DNA from: Poindextera sp035604135
GTDB lineage: Bacteria > Pseudomonadota > Alphaproteobacteria > Caulobacterales > Caulobacteraceae
Direction of reading: 5' to 3'
DNA length: 64,000 nt
Assembly: GCA_035604135.1 (NCBI GenBank)
Contig: DATNJB010000048.1
Coordinates: forward strand, 12,265-76,264
Shown here: positions 49,858 through 57,765 of the stretch, one piece after another
Position numbering within the stretch: the stretch's first letter is position 1
How the letters are laid out: each line of letters begins with the position of its first letter
Position numbers and translations under genes: made by a program
Notes under the pieces: generated by a model
What the model was told of the DNA's origin: nothing
Seen by the model: the letters and a program-made list of their open reading frames with translations, nothing else
The model's database searches: none

Positions 49858-50640
49858 TTAACCGAGAAACTGCTCGGCCAGCACCCGCTCCTGCAGGCTC
49901 CTTCCGGCGTCGAACAGCATGTGCAGGCGGGTCTCGCGATCCTCGACCACGTCGACCGTCAAGACGTCGCGCACCTCGTAATTGTCGGCGACCGCGCTCG
50001 CCGGCCGCTTGTCGGCCTCCAGCACTTCGAAGCGCACCTTGGCAGTGTGCGGCAAGAGAACGCTGCGCATGCCTCGCGGGCGGAACGCGCTGATCGGAGT
50101 CAGCGCCAGCACCCGCCCATCGAGGGGGATGATCGGGCCGTGGACCGACAGGTTGTAAGCGGTCGATCCGGCGGGCGTCGCCACCATGGCGCCGTCGCAC
50201 AGAAGCTCGGGAAGGCGCACCTTGCCGTCGATCGAGACGCGCAGCTTGGCCGTCTGCCGCGTCTGCCGGAGCAGCGAGACCTCGTTGATCGCCAGCGCCC
50301 GGTCGGCCTTGCCGGCCGCGTCCCTGGTGGTCATGACCAGCGGGTGGATGACGGCGTGCTCGCCGGCGTTGATGCGCTCCAGGAGCCGGTCTTCGCTGTA
50401 CTCGTTCATCAAGAAGCCGACCGAGCCCTGGTTCATGCCGTAGATCGGCGTGGGGTGGCCGAGGTTGCGGTGCAGGGTCTCCAGCATGAAGCCGTCGCCG
50501 CCAAGGGCCACGATGACCTGCGCCTCGGACTCCGGGACAGCGCCATAGCGCGCGGCCAGCCGCTCGCGAGCGGCGATCGCCTCCGGCCGGTCGCTGGCCA
50601 CAAACGCCAACCGTTCGACTCGCTCGGGCGTCTCGCTCAT
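49858..50640 (-). CDS. nadK: NAD kinase
   Basis: A 260-aa NAD kinase, making NADP+ from NAD+ and ATP. 'VIVALGGDGFMLETLHRNL' is the conserved GGDG with the catalytic Asp; 'YGMNQGSVGFLMNEY' and 'LCDGAMVATPAGSTAYNLSVHGPII' are the substrate motifs. The ATG at 50640 starts the conserved protein. It has no good ribosome-binding site but the frame is clear. It is 35 bp downstream of the second DUF2336 gene on the same strand. Confidence 0.95.
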   Translation of the reverse strand: MSETPERVERLAFVASDRPEAIAARERLAARYGAVPESEAQVIVALGGDGFMLETLHRNLGHPTPIYGMNQGSVGFLMNEYSEDRLLERINAGEHAVIHPLVMTTRDAAGKADRALAINEVSLLRQTRQTAKLRVSIDGKVRLPELLCDGAMVATPAGSTAYNLSVHGPIIPLDGRVLALTPISAFRPRGMRSVLLPHTAKVRFEVLEADKRPASAVADNYEVRDVLTVDVVEDRETRLHMLFDAGRSLQERVLAEQFLG

Positions 50641-50674
50641 GGGAGGCGGAGGAAGCCGCGCCAGGATGCGCTTG

Positions 50675-51778
50675 TCAAACGGCGTGGGCCGCCTTTGCAA
50701 ACGCGGCCTTGGCCTTGTCCTGCTGGTCGGCGCCGAAGGCGTCGAACACGCGCCTGGCCCGATTCGGGTCGCCGCCTGGCCTGCCCTGGTTGAGCTCGCG
50801 CACGAGGCCAAGGAGCGTGGAGAAGGCGCCGCGGTCGAGACCGACGGCGGCGCAGGCCAACGCCAGCATGTCCGGTTGCTCGGCGCAGGCGGCTCTGTGC
50901 ACCGCCTCGAGCGGCAGGTCGCCGAGGGTCGCCAGCGCCGCCTCGAATAGAGAAAGCCGGCCCTCGCGCAGGGCGCGCAACAGATAGCTCGGTCGAAGCT
51001 GGTCGGCGGCATGCAGCTTGGTGATCAGCCGCCGCTCCATTTCCTCCTGCTCGGCGGCCGCGGCCGCGCCGCCGGCACGGGTCGAGCCGTCGCTCGCCTC
51101 CTTGACCGCCTCGGCCAGCGCGCGGTCCAGCGCCTCGACGTCGACGCGGAAGCGCGAGACGATCGCCGAGCGCAGCGACTGGCCGACCCAGGCGTAGAGC
51201 CGCTCGGCCATCTCCTGCCGGAGCCTCGGATGGCGCGCGAGCGGCGAGCGCATGCCCGCGACCTGCCGCGAGGCCTCCACCATGCGCATCATCGCCTCGG
51301 GCGAGACGTCGGCGGTGTCGTTCCCGGCCAGCGCGATCATCACCGCCGGCTCGGCCTTCTCGAGGATGAACTCGACCACCGGCGGCCCGATCAGCGGTCG
51401 CTTGGCCACCTCGATCTGGTGCTCGACCGCGCCCTCGAGCAGAAGCCGGATAAGGTCGTTGTCCTTCAGGACCGGGCTCTTGGCGATGATCGGGCGGGCG
51501 ATCTCGATTTCATCCAGGGCCAAGAGGTTTACCAGCGCCGGCGGCGGCCAGTCGGCGATGGCGAGCTTCTCCGCAAGGATGCGGCGGATGTCGGCTTCGG
51601 CGCCCTCGACCAGGTCGGTGAAGATCGAGCCCAGCAGGGTCTGGATGGCCGGCGAGCGCACCGCTTCGTCGGCGCGGCCGCAAAGCTCGACGATGGCCAG
51701 CATCAGCCGCTCGCGGTCGGCAGGCGACCGGCTCCGGGCGAGCTCTTTCAGCTCCTCAGCCGTTTCCGCGGCGTGCAC
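50675..51778 (-). CDS. DUF2336 domain protein B
   Basis: A 367-aa paralogue of the protein at 47.1-48.3 kb. Shared elements include 'LLALDEIEIARPIIAKSPVLKDNDLIRLLLEGAVEHQIEVAKRPLIGPPVVEFILEKAEP', corresponding to the repeat seen there. Start GTG 51778 has GGAG about 9 nt upstream. Helical, without catalytic motifs. Two DUF2336 genes within 3 kb, flanking Hpt and NAD kinase, suggest a functional neighbourhood, but no role is known. Confidence 0.87.
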   Translation of the reverse strand: MHAAETAEELKELARSRSPADRERLMLAIVELCGRADEAVRSPAIQTLLGSIFTDLVEGAEADIRRILAEKLAIADWPPPALVNLLALDEIEIARPIIAKSPVLKDNDLIRLLLEGAVEHQIEVAKRPLIGPPVVEFILEKAEPAVMIALAGNDTADVSPEAMMRMVEASRQVAGMRSPLARHPRLRQEMAERLYAWVGQSLRSAIVSRFRVDVEALDRALAEAVKEASDGSTRAGGAAAAAEQEEMERRLITKLHAADQLRPSYLLRALREGRLSLFEAALATLGDLPLEAVHRAACAEQPDMLALACAAVGLDRGAFSTLLGLVRELNQGRPGGDPNRARRVFDAFGADQQDKAKAAFAKAAHAV

Positions 51779-51926
51779 GTCAGATCTCCAGCCGATGGCC
51801 TAAGCCTGCCTGAACGGTCGTGAAAACATAACTAACACGAGTGCTGAGCACGGGCGCGTGGCTTGACGCGACCGCCGCTGGAGCCGACTCTTGGGCCGAA
51901 CCCTGGAAACGGGAAGGAGACCGCCA

Positions 51927-52733
51927 ATGGCGGATGGATCGATCGCCGGCGTGAACTCGCTGAAGGGCAAGGTCAGCGAGGAGGAATGGAGCGTCCGCGT
52001 TGACCTCGCCGCCCTCTACCGCCTGGTGGCGCGCGAGGGATGGGACGACATGATCTACACCCACATCTCGGCGCGGATTCCGGGGCCGGAGCACCACTTC
52101 CTGCTCAACCCCTACGGCTATTTCTTCGAGGAGATCACCGCCTCGTCGCTGGTGAAGGTCGACCTGGAGGGAAACGTCCTGCAGGACACGCCGTATTTCA
52201 TCAACGCGGCCGGCTTCACCATCCACTCCGCCATCCACGCCGCGCGCGAGGATGCCCAGTTCGTCATGCACCTGCACACCGACGACGGATGCGCCGTGGC
52301 CGCGCAGGCAGAGGGCTTGCTGCCGCTCACCCAGCACGGGCTGATCACGCTGCCCAGGCTCGCCTACCACGACTATGAGGGCATCGCGCTCAATCTGGAT
52401 GAGCGCGAGCGGCTGGTCGCCGACCTGGGCGAGAAGTCGGTTATGCTGCTGCGCAACCACGGCACGCTAGCGCTCGGCCCGACCGCGGCGGCCTGCTGGA
52501 ACGCGATGTATTACCTCGAGAAGGCCTGCCATCAGCAGGTGAAGGCGCTGGGCGCCGGCCGCGACAAGGTGCTGATCGCGCCCCAGTCCGCCCAGGACGA
52601 GGTATTCCGGCAGACCGGCGGCGGGCGCACGAACCGCGCCCGCTCGGAGACGGTCAACTCCGGTATGGGCAGCCTGCTCTGGCCCGCCTGCCTGCGCCGC
52701 CTCGACCGCGAACTGCCGGGGTACGACGCCTAG
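51927..52733 (+). CDS. Class II aldolase/adducin family protein
   Basis: A 268-aa protein. 'EGWDDMIYTHISARIPGPEHHFLLNPYG' opens the fold; 'MHLHTDDGCAVAAQ' carries two zinc His residues and 'VMLLRNHGTLALGPT' another, as in fuculose-phosphate aldolase and ribulose-phosphate epimerase. The catalytic Glu is less clear ('FFEEITAS'). Strong GGAAGGAGA before the ATG. Neighbouring genes do not indicate the sugar; members also act on non-phosphorylated substrates. Confidence 0.87.
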   Translation: MADGSIAGVNSLKGKVSEEEWSVRVDLAALYRLVAREGWDDMIYTHISARIPGPEHHFLLNPYGYFFEEITASSLVKVDLEGNVLQDTPYFINAAGFTIHSAIHAAREDAQFVMHLHTDDGCAVAAQAEGLLPLTQHGLITLPRLAYHDYEGIALNLDERERLVADLGEKSVMLLRNHGTLALGPTAAACWNAMYYLEKACHQQVKALGAGRDKVLIAPQSAQDEVFRQTGGGRTNRARSETVNSGMGSLLWPACLRRLDRELPGYDA

Positions 52734-52851
52734 GGTCTTCAGCTCTCTCGATCGCCGGAGGCCGAGCAGGCGGACGCGGTTGGCTGCTCGGCCGGAGGGC
52801 TAGTCGGCGGCGCAACACTCCCGCCCTCCCTAGTCACCGCCTTCGACGCGG

Positions 52852-52907
52852 CCCCTCATCCGGCCGGGCATCCGCCCGGCCACCTTCTCCCTCGAGGGGA
52901 GCAGGGG
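52852..52907. repeat. Interspersed palindromic repeat, long copy with two hairpins
   Basis: Opens with CCCCT, then GGCCGGGC-atcc-GCCCGGCC (52862-52881), then CCTTCTCCC-tcgag-GGGAGCAGG (52883-52905, one mismatch), closing in AGGGG. This is the fuller form of the element at 48310-48332. Such double-hairpin elements are repeated in Caulobacterales intergenic DNA. Confidence 0.65.
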
Positions 52908-52943
52908 CGCCCGTGCGCTGCCTCCCTTGGATCTGAACGCGCT

Positions 52944-53432
52944 CTACCCCGCCGGCGCGGGGCTGGCGGCGCCCTTGAGGTAGGCGATCACGTCCTGGCG
53001 CGCCTTCGGATCGGGGAGGCCGACGAAGGTCATCTTGGTGTCGGGCAGCACCGCGCGTGGGTTGGTGATCCACTGGTCGATGCGCTGGGCGTCCCACACC
53101 CAGCCGGCAGACTTCAGCGCATCGGAATAGGCGTAGTCGGGCGCGCTGCCGGCCTTGCGGCCAAAGATGCCGTAGAGATTCGGCCCGGTCATGTTCGGCC
53201 CGCCCTGGACGGTCGTGTGGCAGGCGGCGCATTGGGTGAAATCGGCCTTGCCGGCCTCGGGGTCGCCGGTGTTGTAGGGCGCAGGCAGCGTGGCCACGAG
53301 CGTCTTGACCTGCGCCGGCGTCAGCGGCGGAGGCGGCGGGGCGGCATTCTCCGACGAGGAGGATGATGCGTTCTGCCCGCAGCCGGCGAGAACAAGACCT
53401 GTTGCGACCAGGGCCAGGACCGGCGTGCGCAT
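52944..53432 (-). CDS. Lipoprotein c-type cytochrome
   Basis: A 162-aa protein: 'LVLAGC' lipobox, Ser/Pro linker, then a class I cytochrome c domain with 'CAACH' haem site and a 'TKMTFVGL' Met axial ligand. 'GPNLYGIFGRKAGSAPDYAYSDALKSAGWVWDAQRIDQWITNPRAVLPDTKM' is typical of the cytochrome c2/c550 family. ATG 53432 is chosen (GGAG 9 nt upstream). A membrane-anchored electron carrier on the periplasmic face. Confidence 0.9.
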   Translation of the reverse strand: MRTPVLALVATGLVLAGCGQNASSSSSENAAPPPPPLTPAQVKTLVATLPAPYNTGDPEAGKADFTQCAACHTTVQGGPNMTGPNLYGIFGRKAGSAPDYAYSDALKSAGWVWDAQRIDQWITNPRAVLPDTKMTFVGLPDPKARQDVIAYLKGAASPAPAG

Positions 53433-53494
53433 TCCTAAGGGCTCCATGCGAGGGAATCGTCCCCGCGAGCCTTACTGGGCGTGGGCGGCGAAGG

Positions 53495-53917
53495 CTAGTC
53501 GTCTGGACCGGGCCGGCCGCGGGCTGCCTTGATCCGGCCGCGCCTCATCTTCGCCTGCAGCCGCTCGCGCTTTGCGGCCGCGGGGACGCGGGTTGGCCGC
53601 CTGGGCTTGGGCTTGATCGTCGCGCGCCGGATCAGCTCGGCCAGCCTCGCCCGCGCGTCGGCTCTGTTGCGTTCCTGACTCGAAAAGCGCGCGGCGGTGA
53701 TCACGATCACGCCGTCGTTGGTGAGCCGCCCGCCGGCCAGCCGTTCCAGGCGGTGGCGCACGTCGTCGGGCAGGCTCTTCGAGCGGCGTGCGTCGAAGCG
53801 CAGCTGCACGGCGCTGGCCACCTTGTTGACGTTCTGGCCGCCGGGGCCGGAGGCGAGAATGAACCGCTCCTCCAGCTCCTTTTCGTCGATCGCGATGCCA
53901 TCGCCGACGGCGATCAC
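53495..53917 (-). CDS. arfB: Alternative ribosome-rescue peptidyl-tRNA hydrolase ArfB
   Basis: A 140-aa ArfB (YaeJ) with the catalytic 'GPGGQNVNK' at about residues 27-35 and the C-terminal basic tail ('RRPTRVPAAAKRERLQAKMRRGRIKAARGR') that binds the empty mRNA channel of stalled ribosomes. GTG 53917 overlaps the upstream lipoprotein stop. Its activity frees ribosomes stuck without a stop codon. Confidence 0.93.
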   Translation of the reverse strand: MIAVGDGIAIDEKELEERFILASGPGGQNVNKVASAVQLRFDARRSKSLPDDVRHRLERLAGGRLTNDGVIVITAARFSSQERNRADARARLAELIRRATIKPKPRRPTRVPAAAKRERLQAKMRRGRIKAARGRPGPDD

Positions 53918-54432
53918 GGCGCGAGCGAGACGTCCGTGTTCTGGCCCGGTTCGATGTCGACCGGCTGGAGGATCACGTAGTCGCCCGCCGTCGCCGTGGT
54001 CGAGCGCACCTTGACACGCGCGAGCAGGAAGTAGCCGCCCGGGTTTAGGCCGCGGAAGCTGAATGCACCCCTGGCGTCGCAGGCGGTCGAGGCGACGGGC
54101 GCGGTGTCGGGGCTGGGCGGCAGCTGAGCCGAGCGCGCCTTCACCTGGGCGATCGGCTGCATCATCCGCTGGGTTCCGCCGTAGAGGGCGTCGAGCCGCC
54201 GGCGGTAGCGCACGAAGTCCGGCATCAGCGCCACCGAGAAGCCGGCGCAGCTCACCCGACCGCCCTCGCTCAGGCGGAAGGCCCCGTGGCCGTTGATGCC
54301 GCCGGGGGGCGGCGGCGGAGGCGGCGGCTGGAGCGGCGGGGGTGGCGGCTGATAGGCCGGACCGGTGAAGGTCTGGCAGGCCGCCAGCAACAGAACCGGC
54401 AAGGCAGCGAGGATGGCGGCGCGGCGCGACAT
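53914..54432 (-). CDS. Hypothetical proline-rich lipoprotein
   Basis: A 172-aa lipoprotein: 'LLLAAC' lipobox, a Pro-rich stretch (~25-45, with long Pro runs), then a domain with 'GGRVSCAGFSVALMPDFVRYRRRLDALYGG' and a carboxypeptidase-regulatory-like 'ACDARGAFSFRGLNPGGYFLLARV' beta block. It ends overlapping arfB (GTGA). The AGGAGGG before the ATG is 14 nt away, so the start is approximate. Unknown function. Confidence 0.7.
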   Translation of the reverse strand: MSRRAAILAALPVLLLAACQTFTGPAYQPPPPPLQPPPPPPPPGGINGHGAFRLSEGGRVSCAGFSVALMPDFVRYRRRLDALYGGTQRMMQPIAQVKARSAQLPPSPDTAPVASTACDARGAFSFRGLNPGGYFLLARVKVRSTTATAGDYVILQPVDIEPGQNTDVSLAP

Positions 54433-54494
54433 GGTGCGGAAAGTGCCCTCCTGCCGAAAAGTCCATCGCACAATAGCGGCGCGATCATGGCGCG

Positions 54495-56003
54495 TCACGG
54501 CCGCGCTGTTGGATCGGGCGGCGTGACCGCGACGACGAACCCATAGCGTGCGGCGGCGCCAGAAGCCTTTGGCCCATGACCCGGAAGGTCGAAGCGCATC
54601 CAGGTCGTGGTCGCGCTCGAGTAGCGCCAGGCGCCGGCGAGGCAGGCCCGACCGTTCGCCGGGCAGATGGCCAGGAGCCCGGTCCGCGGCAGCGCGCCCA
54701 CGTCGATCCAGGGCGAAATCGTCGGATCGAACCGGATGAAAACGCTGGGTTTTCCAGGCGCGTAGAAGCCGGCGGCGTCGCCGTAGGTCTCATCGCCGCC
54801 GACGACGGACAACGGCACCTGGGTGTGGTCGCGCCAGAGCTGGACCGCCGCCGCGACGATATCGCGGCGAGGCTCCCGGTCCTTGGCCTCCCGGCTGAAA
54901 TCCTTCGCGAGTGGGGCGATCGCCAGGCCCGCGGCCGCGGCGATCACGGCGAGCACACCGGCGATCACCGCCAGGCGCCGCCGGTCTGGCGGGTCGGCCA
55001 GCTCGATCAGGATCAGCGGGACGACTGGGAAAACGGCGATCGTCCAGTTGGTCGAAAGCTTAAGCCGGAAGATCAGGCCGAAGATCAACGTCGCCAGGAG
55101 CGGCGCGAGTCCGAGGATCAGGAGCACGCGAAAGCGCCGATCAGCGGCGCGCTCGCGCAGCCGGGCAGGGAGCCCGCCAAGCGACGTCCAGGACGCGACC
55201 AGCACGAGCGCGATCACCACGCCCATCAGCGCGACGTCGCCGGCGAAAAGCTTGACCGCCGTTCCAAGCGAATAGCCCAGGCCATGGCCGCTCTCGCCGC
55301 CGAAATAATGGAAGGGCAGGAAGCCGGTCCGGAGCAGCCAGACGACGTGCGGCGCGAAGACCAGGCTGGCGACCGCGACCGAGAGATAGGGCCAGGGCGA
55401 TGCAAAGTAGGCTTTCGCCTTCGGGTGGGCGAGGGCGGCGAGCACGCAGGCGCCGAGCAGGACGACCGCGTAATACTTGGCCAACATGTCCAGGCCGGCG
55501 AACAGGCCGAACATGAGCGCGGTCTTGAAGCCCCGCTCGTCCATGGCGCGCACGAACGCCCACGCCGTCCAGGGCCAGAGCGAGATGAAGATCGAATTGG
55601 CGTTAAAGACAAACGCGTTCAGCCCGTACAAGGGCGTCAGCAATAGCAGCAGGAAGCCCGCAAGCCGGGTCCAGCCCCTGGCGAAGCGCCCGATTAGCAT
55701 CCACGCGCCCCAGAGGCCGATCGCGACGTTGGCTGCGCACAGCAGGGCGAAGCTCAGCGCCGACCGCGGCATGAGCTCGAACCAGCCGCCGGCGATCCAG
55801 GCCCAGAGCGGCGGGTGCTTGTAGTAGCCCCACTCGAAGTGACTTCCCCAGACGTAGGCCTCGGCCATGTCTTCATGGATCGCGCCCGCGCCGGTCGAAA
55901 GCGCGCTGACGCCGGCGTACGCGAGTGCGAGGCCGACGGTCAGCAGGGCGAGCAGCCGCGCGTCGATGGCCGTAGCGGTCTGGTCGCGCGGCGCCGCCAA
56001 CAT
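54495..56003 (-). CDS. GT39/ArnT-like membrane glycosyltransferase
   Basis: A polytopic protein of about 502 aa (10-11 helices) in the GT-C/PMT style. The first periplasmic loop has 'AEAYVWGSHFEWGYYKHPPLWAWI' with an acidic residue and the aromatic cluster seen in ArnT, and 'FVFNANSIFISLWPWTAWAF' follows. The ~100-residue C-terminal domain ends at a TGA (54495-54497). Two earlier Met codons (56048, 56063) could serve; ATG 56003 gives a sensible N-terminus. It is divergent from the ChbG/HpnK gene and may work with it on a lipid- or LPS-linked sugar. Confidence 0.82.
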   Translation of the reverse strand: MLAAPRDQTATAIDARLLALLTVGLALAYAGVSALSTGAGAIHEDMAEAYVWGSHFEWGYYKHPPLWAWIAGGWFELMPRSALSFALLCAANVAIGLWGAWMLIGRFARGWTRLAGFLLLLLTPLYGLNAFVFNANSIFISLWPWTAWAFVRAMDERGFKTALMFGLFAGLDMLAKYYAVVLLGACVLAALAHPKAKAYFASPWPYLSVAVASLVFAPHVVWLLRTGFLPFHYFGGESGHGLGYSLGTAVKLFAGDVALMGVVIALVLVASWTSLGGLPARLRERAADRRFRVLLILGLAPLLATLIFGLIFRLKLSTNWTIAVFPVVPLILIELADPPDRRRLAVIAGVLAVIAAAAGLAIAPLAKDFSREAKDREPRRDIVAAAVQLWRDHTQVPLSVVGGDETYGDAAGFYAPGKPSVFIRFDPTISPWIDVGALPRTGLLAICPANGRACLAGAWRYSSATTTWMRFDLPGHGPKASGAAARYGFVVAVTPPDPTARP

Positions 56004-56046
56004 GTCCCCCGATTGACGCCGCCGGAGCCGGGCGGGCTTATGCCGC

Positions 56047-56877
56047 ATGCCCGATACCGCCAAAGCGCTGCGCGGTGAACCCTGGACACCGGGGCTGATC
56101 GTGGTCTGCGCCGACGACTATGGCGCGGAGGACAAGACCAGCGCGGTCATCCGCGACCTCGTCGGCCGCGGCCGGCTCAACGCAGCCACCTGCCTCGTTG
56201 AAGGCGGCGGCTGGGCGGAGGAGGGCTCGCGACTGGCGGCGCTGGCGGCGGCGACTCCTGGCGTTCAGGTCGGTCTGCACCTCAATCTGACCGAGCGGCT
56301 CGCGCATGTCGCCGACCCCGGCATGATCTCGCCGATCGCTGTCCATCTGGCGCAGGCGCTCCTGCCGGCGTCCGCGGCGCGTGAGCAGCGGATCGGCTTG
56401 GCGTTCCGCGCCCAGTGGGACCGGTTCGTCGCCGGCTTCGGCCGGCCGCCCGACTTCATCGACGGTCATGAGCATGTGCATCTGTTTATCGGCCCCAGGC
56501 GGGCGCTGTTCCGGCTCGCCCGCGACGTCGGCTTCTCAGGCTGGATGCGGCAGTGCGAGACGACATCCGGGCGCGGCGGGCTCAAAGGCCGCGTCCTCGA
56601 CCCGTTCAGCCGCGCCTTTCGTCGCGAAGCGACCGCCCGTGACCTGCCCACCAACCCGGCCTTCGGGGGTTTGCGCCGCTTCGATCCGCGCGAGGACGTC
56701 GAGGCGCTCTGGCGTGGGGACGTGGCGGCGATGGGCGCCGGCGGCCTGCTGATGGTTCACCCCGGCGGCGATGACGATTCCAGCGCCGGCCGCTGCCGCG
56801 CGCAGGAAGCCAGCCTGCTCGCCGAGGGCCGCCTGGCCGCCGTCCTGGCTGGGCAGCGCGCCAAGCTCGGACCATAG
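56047..56877 (+). CDS. ChbG/HpnK family carbohydrate deacetylase
   Basis: A 276-aa YdjC-type deacetylase. 'LIVVCADDYGAEDKTSAVIRDLVGRGRLNAATC' has the metal-binding Asp-Asp; 'GVQVGLHLNLTE' and 'FIDGHEHVHLF' supply metal His residues; 'GLLMVHPGGDD' has the catalytic His. It removes acetyl groups from N-acetyl sugars. It faces the GT39-like gene, overlapping its possible 5' extension, so the pair may tailor a glycolipid. Confidence 0.88.
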   Translation: MPDTAKALRGEPWTPGLIVVCADDYGAEDKTSAVIRDLVGRGRLNAATCLVEGGGWAEEGSRLAALAAATPGVQVGLHLNLTERLAHVADPGMISPIAVHLAQALLPASAAREQRIGLAFRAQWDRFVAGFGRPPDFIDGHEHVHLFIGPRRALFRLARDVGFSGWMRQCETTSGRGGLKGRVLDPFSRAFRREATARDLPTNPAFGGLRRFDPREDVEALWRGDVAAMGAGGLLMVHPGGDDDSSAGRCRAQEASLLAEGRLAAVLAGQRAKLGP

Positions 56878-56971
56878 TCGCCCCTTTACGTTGTCACGCA
56901 AAGGCTCGAGCGGTAGGTTCGCGAACACTGGGCGGCGCCGTGCGGGCTCCGGCGGCGTGGGGGCAAAGCCG

Positions 56972-57538
56972 ATGATGCGAGTTCGTGCGGGCGCGGTCGC
57001 CGCCTTGGTCATTGGCGGTGCTGTGTTGGGCGCGCCGGTCGTCGGCCATGCGCAGTCGCTCAGCGAGGTCTTCGACCTGATTAAGAACGCGATCGTCTCG
57101 GAAGGCCCGGTCGTGTGGGAAGGGTTCGTCCACGACTCCAACCCAGCGCCGGGCTACCAGTCCGACTGGACCTATCAGCGGCGGATCGAAACCAGCAATT
57201 TCAACTACGATCTCGACAACTGCGACTTCGATTTCCACTACCGCGTGCTCACCGATGGAAGCGTCTCGAGCGAGGTGGACGGCGGGGTTCCGCTGCGCCT
57301 GGCGCGCACGATCCGGGTCGCGACCGAAGCCCAACTCGTCGAGCAGCGCGACGCCCAGAGCGGTCACCCCACCTAGGCCAGCCGCCTGCAGCCGGAGATC
57401 TACGACGTCGATGTGATCCGCAGCGACGGCCAGGACAACGTGTTCAGCTTCTACGACAGCGACACCGCCAACCATGTCGCCAAGCTGTTCGAGCAGGCGG
57501 CGTCGCTGTGTGGGGTGAGCACCGTCAGCAGCTACTGA
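56972..57538 (+). pseudogene. Exported-protein gene interrupted by an in-frame amber codon
   Basis: From ATG 56972 (or 56975) a signal peptide (cleavage after 'GHA') leads into a polar domain with paired Cys/Trp-rich 'FDLIKNAIVSEGPVVWEGF' and 'NCDFDFHYRVL'. TAG at 57374-57376 ends the frame after 134 codons, but the same frame reads on for 53 more to TGA 57536-57538 with excellent protein character ('ASRLQPEIYDVDVIRSDGQDN', 'VAKLFEQAASLCG'). This looks like a 188-aa gene carrying one nonsense codon. Family unknown. Sequencing error cannot be excluded. Confidence 0.6.
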
Positions 57539-57575
57539 TCGAGGGCGACGCCAGGCGCTGAAGGCCACCGAAGCG

Positions 57576-57651
57576 TGGCGCCGGTTACCGGAATCGAACC
57601 AGTGACCTTCTGATTACAAATCAGCTGCTCTACCGTCTGAGCTAAACCGGC
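57576..57651 (-). tRNA. tRNA-Thr (TGT)
   Basis: A 76-nt tRNA with acceptor GCCGGTT/AACCGGC, anticodon loop TTTGTAA, T-arm ACTGG/CCGGT, discriminator G and encoded CCA. The outermost anticodon-stem pair (G27-A43) is mismatched. It reads ACA and complements the GGT isoacceptor at 28.6 kb. Confidence 0.95.
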
Positions 57652-57765
57652 GTCGGCGCCTGAATGCCTTAGCGTCCAAACGTTTGCAATTTCGCCCTGC
57701 TGGCGGCAATCCCTTGGCGCGGCTTGGGCGCGGCCGCGGACGCGAGGCAGGCGAGGGCAGGGCGC

